From Pampus argenteus (taxonomy: Eukaryota; Chordata; Actinopteri; Scombriformes; Stromateidae): a stretch of 64,000 nt of DNA. The notes under the pieces are model-generated. The model saw only the letters and a list, made by a program, of their open reading frames with translations. It was not told the origin of the DNA and made no database searches. Where the stretch lies: positions 4,774,001 through 4,838,000 of the forward strand of contig CM072868.1 of the NCBI GenBank assembly GCA_036937835.1, written 5' to 3'. Shown piece after piece: positions 59,696 to 64,000 of the stretch; position 1 is the stretch's first letter; each line of letters opens with the position of its first letter. The position numbers were made by a program, and so were the translations under genes.

Positions 59696-61418
59696 ATAAA
59701 TCCTGACGGTCATGTGATTTCCCCCCCATCGCTGCTTAAATTCATTGCCTGCTACACATTGATTTGGCCTCTCTATGCACTGGCAAGCCCCAACACTAAT
59801 TCCTGGAATAAGATATTCAGCCACTGCCCTTTTTAACAGCCCGAAGTTTTCTCACCAACTTCACGTTAATAACCAATCGGCCCCAGAGTCTGGTGCGGTG
59901 TTGTTGCCTGGAATTTATTTTTCCTCCCATAAATTATTCAGTATTTTGCATCGACTAACTGCCATACCTTTAAGGTTGCAGATCTAAGACCCTGGCACAC
60001 CTTGCATGTTAATACGGCCACAGTCACAAGGTGAAAGACAATCCCAAAATGACCAAGGCTTTAGTTGAGTTATCCTACGGGGCTGAGGTTTGTCATGTTT
60101 CCCTGTTGTTTGTCAACTTTTTATTGTTTCAGGAGTATCTGTATATTAAATGTGCGGGTCCAGTATGTCATGCTTTAAGCCTGTTGCTATCGGAGTTGCT
60201 CAGTAACAGCTTGTGGGGCAGAACGTCAGATTATTGCACGGCGGAAAGCTCCTTTGTTGTCAGGCCAACATAGTGTGAGGTATCATGGCCTGTCACCATC
60301 AGGATGTCAATGCAGATCCTCAGTCCATCTGTCTATAGACATCTACTGTGAAAGCACATCCTATCCCCTCTGACACTCGGTGCAATTACAGACGCCTGGC
60401 AGAGGCATGGCAGTCTGCAGGCGAGATAAAACAAGCTCACAGTGAGCCATATTGCTTACATTCGATCTCGCCGCTTGTCAGGAAATGAAGTTGAACCTGC
60501 GCACGGCAGTCGTCACGTCGTTGTGAGCAGCTCAGATAGGTTTTCAGCTAAACTTTCCTTTTGTTCAAAGGTACAAGGTTACGAGTTGGTCAAGAAATCC
60601 AATCCAAAGGGGAAATGTGTTGTGAATCATTTACTAACAACAAATTATTCTCAAAGAAAGCACTCATAGTGTAACTTAATGCTTGTGGCCACTTTTCTGT
60701 GTAGTTTAGCATGTTGCAATTCTCATATACAGTTTGATTTTCCTATAGTTGTAATGAGAAACATTTAAAATACTAAAATAATATGTTCCCATGACAGCAG
60801 AAAACTTAATGTCGAGTACCACAGAACCTAAAGGTTGCAACTCATCCGTTAACTGTACTATGTTCACGGTGTCGCGGTGTAATAGTGTGATGAGGCTGAA
60901 ACACAGCATGAGCAACCTGCCCACTCCGATTTAGATCATCTGGATTAGACCTATTTGCTAAAAATAGAACATCAATTTAAATCTTTAGAGCAAAAGTTTC
61001 CTCCAAACAGCAGTAGTGGGCATCCTGTTTAGAAAAAAAGCTGGACACTACAGTTAAATATTCCTTCTTCACCGTGCATCTCCTCTCCCACTGGCTCCCA
61101 CTAAGAAGAAATATTTTAGGTCAGAGTAGTGTGGATTGGCTGGAGTTATGTAAGATTAACAGGTAATGAAGACTTTCAAAATTTGAAAAAATAAAATAAA
61201 ATAAAAAATGACCGGGCTATCTCCTGCTGCCACCTGGGGATGCTGCAGTGTGCTGTTTCGTCTTAAGCAATGTAAAGGCCTACTGATCAGTAGGTAATAA
61301 GTGCTTTAGAGGAGTATTTGCACCTAAGGGTCGAGTTATATCAGAAAAAAAAAAAACTGGTATCTGTTCAGAACGGCCACTCTCAAAGGCAGAGTGAACA
61401 ACCAACCGTCACAGAGAA
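59696..61418 (+). other. Putative intron, no element recognised
   Basis: From 59710 to about 60660 the sequence is complex, has few simple repeats, and has open frames of 70-80 codons on the plus strand with no recognised domain. It may be a conserved non-coding block or simply unique intron sequence. Confidence 0.4.
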
Positions 61419-61510
61419 GGGGAAATAGCTCAGGCTTATTCACATGGAAAGTGAGAAAGAAAAAAAAAAAAAGTGTTTGAAAGAGAGAAGTTCAAATCCT
61501 GGCTTCTTAG
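61419..61510 (+). repeat. tRNA-like (SINE-type) sequence
   Basis: GGGGAAATAGCTCAGG resembles a tRNA 5' end with an A box (61426-61436). GTTCAAATCC (61490-61499) is a good B box. The 64-bp spacing between the box starts is longer than in a tRNA because of an inserted A run. It is a decayed tRNA-derived repeat rather than a gene, since no acceptor-stem partner was found. Confidence 0.35.
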
Positions 61511-61603
61511 TCACCTCCACACCGGTGGTGAATCACAGCAAACAGTGGGTGTGAATGCTTAATTGTCAATTCAGAAAGTTGCAGAAATTGTCGGACATCT
61601 GAA

Positions 61604-61605
<2 letters not shown>

Positions 61606-61652
<47 letters not shown>

Positions 61653-61676
61653 CGTGTGTGTGCGTGTGTGTGTGTG
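61606..61676. repeat. (TG)n microsatellite with CG interruptions
   Basis: About 71 bp of TG with three GC-containing interruptions. Confidence 0.95.
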
Positions 61677-62294
61677 GATAGGGAGGTGAGGTGATAGGAC
61701 ATCGGGAGTGTAAGGAGATTACACTTCAGGTGTGACTATGTCTGGTGGTCACTGCGATGAGTCACACTGCTCAGAATAGAAAACAAACAGCACATGTGGG
61801 GAAACAGATGAAACCAAAAGATTAAAGCACCATTCTGTTTACAGCTTTATGTTTCACTATAATGCAGACTTGGATTTATTAAGTCTATCAATCGGTGTCA
61901 ATAAAAACATGCAAAATCAATTTAAACAAAAGTTCACATTTCATCTAAACAATACATTAAACTTGTAACGTGCAAACAAACCCTGACTGTTAATCCTACT
62001 GTCAACATTTTATTCATGTTTGAGACAGTATGTGAAATTAAGTGACATGTTGTTAGACAAGTTAAGTTGAAATATTTGATATAACAATATACCATATCAA
62101 GTGTCGAATGTCTAAAAGTGTCTTGGAGGGCCTGTATTGGGATTTGGCTTCCGCGGGACCCAAAGGAAATCTTGCGGGAGCAGTTTTAACTTTGCTGTGG
62201 GTGTGAATTTAGCTAACGCTGCAGATCGACTCTTACAGAGAGCCAGGCTGAGTGCTCAGTCAGCGCTCCTCCTGATGCTCCCTGACACTGTTAC

Positions 62295-62334
62295 CTGCTG
62301 CTGCTGCTGGTGCTGCTGGTGCTGGTGCTGGTGG

Positions 62335-62366
<32 letters not shown>

Positions 62367-62373
62367 CTGCTGG

Positions 62374-62408
<35 letters not shown>

Positions 62409-62419
62409 CTGCTGGTGCT
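62295..62419. repeat. Interrupted CTG/GTG trinucleotide repeat
   Basis: A 125-bp array of CTG units is regularly interrupted by GTG. On the minus strand it reads CAG with CAC, which in one frame gives a Gln/His-rich stretch in a 96-codon ORF (62256-62546). There is no exon evidence around it, so it is treated as a simple repeat. Confidence 0.9.
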
Positions 62420-63777
62420 CACTCACATTCACAGTCATGGGTGTGCACCACCACCACCTGCTGCAACCTGCTGACTTCACCTGAACAAGCAAAGAGCAGA
62501 AACACCAAACAACACGCCATGCATATTGCGTTGAGTGATACTGCAAGTTATTACTAGTTCTGTGCTCTTTTAGGAGGTAATTGAGGAGCTTACATGAAGT
62601 TGCATGCTATCAGCATTTGGAGTGTTACTCCTCAGTACTTGTTACTCCTGCTTGCAGCTTTAATTTTACTTTGTTTTGTTTTTGTTTTGTTTTGTTTTTA
62701 TCTCTGTGAAGTTTGCGGTGCACCACCTGCTGTGTTTTTCTCTGTTAGTGGCTATCACTGCTGATGCTAATTAGCCACCTACCCTTGTAATAATCCTAAA
62801 CTAATCACTGTTTCCGCATCTTGAAATGTAAAACATAACTTCCTGCATCTCAGATAATAGTAAACAATTTTCTGGAAAGACCCACCGGATAATGACTGTT
62901 CAGCAAAAAGTGTTCGCCTGGTGGTGGTGGGGGGTTGAAGTAGTGGTGATAGGGTGGGGGCGGACTTTTGAAAAACTTTGAAAACCCCTGCTTGAGACTA
63001 TTGAACAGCACTGAACGTGAAAACAAGTGACTCTCTGTCTTAAGTGCACAAACAAGTTCATAGAGATTTTCACCAGTCTCATCCAGTTCTGCAGGTACCT
63101 GTTTAAAGGGGTCTGGTGGGAAAGGAATCAGCTAACTTTAAGAGCATATTGAACTAAGTGAGTGTCTGGTTGACCATTTGCAGTCTCAATGTGCTGACAT
63201 CAGCCACCTCACTTCTTTAATCTGCCTATTAGCTCGGGGAAGTAGTGCTGATGTGGTGGCTGCAAGCAGAACCGTTTTTTTTTTTCCTCATCTAAATTTA
63301 TACAGGCAAGAATTTCTGTCCACACATGCTCCCCCCCTCCAGTTCCTCCATACATTAGATTCATATAATGCAAGCACAACCGAGAGCTGCTCCATCTTAT
63401 ACCACTGATGACTGAGCAGCTTCTCCAGAGCAGCTGAAGGTTACGTGCCTTGCTTAAGGGCAGCTTTAAAGTAATCATTAAGCAGACTTTGCCTGATGAT
63501 GCGTAGACTTGAACCAGTGACCTTCTTCTCATAGGTCTGCATTAGTTGACTGCTGCCTCTGTGCTTTTTAAGCCAAAGACTTGTTTTTACTCCATTTAAA
63601 CATGTTTTTTTTTATCATCATCATCATCATAATTAAAGTAGCTTAGTGAATTTGAATATTTCGAAGCCCAATGTGAATGTACTTTTTAACACAGTGCGAT
63701 GATCATTTTTAATTTTTGTTGTAGATGTCTATGTCGCAATAAAGCATTTAGCTCAAAATGACTCTATACCATAAATA
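62420..63777 (+). other. Putative intron, right end
   Basis: This holds GT-rich (TTTTG)n sequence near 62670-62700, a G-rich stretch near 62920-62960 and an (ATC)n run near 63618-63632. No exon is seen. At 63430-63550 the sequence GTGCCTTGCTTAAGGGCAG and a reverse B-box-like GACTTGAACC (63506-63515) resemble a repeat frequent in teleost genomes. Confidence 0.4.
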
Positions 63778-63781
63778 GTGT

Positions 63782-64000
63782 GCTGGTGGTGCAAGGCAAT
63801 CACCACAGTCATTAGGATACATCACCTAGGAGACATAGATGTCTGTACCAAACATTGTCCCAAATCCATCCAGTGCATGTGGACATATTTCACTGGAGAA
63901 GTAAAAAAAAAAAGAAAACTGTGACTCGCTGGTGGCGCTACGTGAAAAGGGGGATTGACAAAGTTAATAGGATTCATCCTCTGGGCACAATAGATGTATG
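63782..64000 (+). repeat. Two tandem copies of a common teleost repeat (146-bp spacing), truncated by the window edge
   Basis: GCTGGTGG, then (T/A)TAGGAT(A/T)CATC, then AGATGT appear in the same order at 63782-63845 and again from 63928. The unit GCTGGTGGCGCTA ... GGATTCATCCTCTGGG matches my memory of a repeat present in thousands of teleost loci. The second copy is cut by the right edge. Its class is unknown to me. Confidence 0.55.

Noticed and set aside
61419..61499. Functional tRNA gene
   Set aside because: Box spacing is too long and no acceptor stem or plausible anticodon arm can be drawn.
62256..62546. Poly-Gln protein-coding exon
   Set aside because: The frame is explained by the CTG array itself, and the flanks show no convincing splice sites or family similarity.
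1..64000. CRISPR arrays, operons, integrated viral genes or toxin genes
   Set aside because: No spaced direct repeats, clustered ORFs, retroviral gag/pol/env or prokaryotic signals are visible; only simple repeats and LINE, SINE and DNA transposon remnants.

Overview
The window looks like nuclear DNA from a ray-finned fish, probably a percomorph-type teleost. It is AT-rich, with very sparse exons, GT-AG introns and dense (CA/TG)n, (AT)n and poly(A)/(T) tracts. It carries repeats typical of teleosts: a 5S-rRNA-headed SINE, L2-type LINE fragments, and hAT-like elements with TTAATCGAT-type ends. Nothing suggests a prokaryote, virus, organelle or CRISPR. Species cannot be named from the sequence alone.

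Left part (1-10.7 kb, minus strand): the first three coding exons of gbe1, the glycogen branching enzyme. Exon 1 (coding 10532-10629), exon 2 (2843-3012) and exon 3 (186-301) join in frame with consensus splice sites. They encode the N-terminus and the CBM48-type carbohydrate-binding module. The GH13 catalytic domain lies beyond the left edge. Intron 1 (7.5 kb) holds a short hAT-like element.

Middle (10.7-36.8 kb): intergenic DNA with no supported gene. Between 17.1 and 20.8 kb sits a cluster of mobile-element debris: a complete 5S-SINE with an exact 11-bp target-site duplication, a common unclassified teleost repeat, two L2-type reverse-transcriptase-gene fragments, and an unidentified retroposed-looking unit ending in AATAAA plus poly(A).

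Right part (36.8-64 kb, plus strand): a promoter-like stretch (inverted CCAAT box, GC box, TATA-like element) precedes a candidate first coding exon (37284-37344). That exon encodes a signal-peptide-like sequence and ends in a phase-1 GTGAGC donor. By position next to gbe1, the best candidate is cadm2, a synaptic immunoglobulin-superfamily adhesion gene with very large introns, but the exon alone does not prove this. No second exon is visible, so 37.3-64 kb reads as a long first intron. It contains microsatellites, two long AT runs, an interrupted CTG repeat, hAT-like and tRNA-like repeat remnants, and several high-complexity blocks that could be conserved regulatory elements.

The two genes are divergently transcribed and about 26 kb apart. 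Nothing in the sequence suggests that they work together. No novel multi-gene system is visible. The most interesting items are the chimeric 5S-SINE, the unidentified polyadenylated insert and the putative long-intron adhesion gene start.
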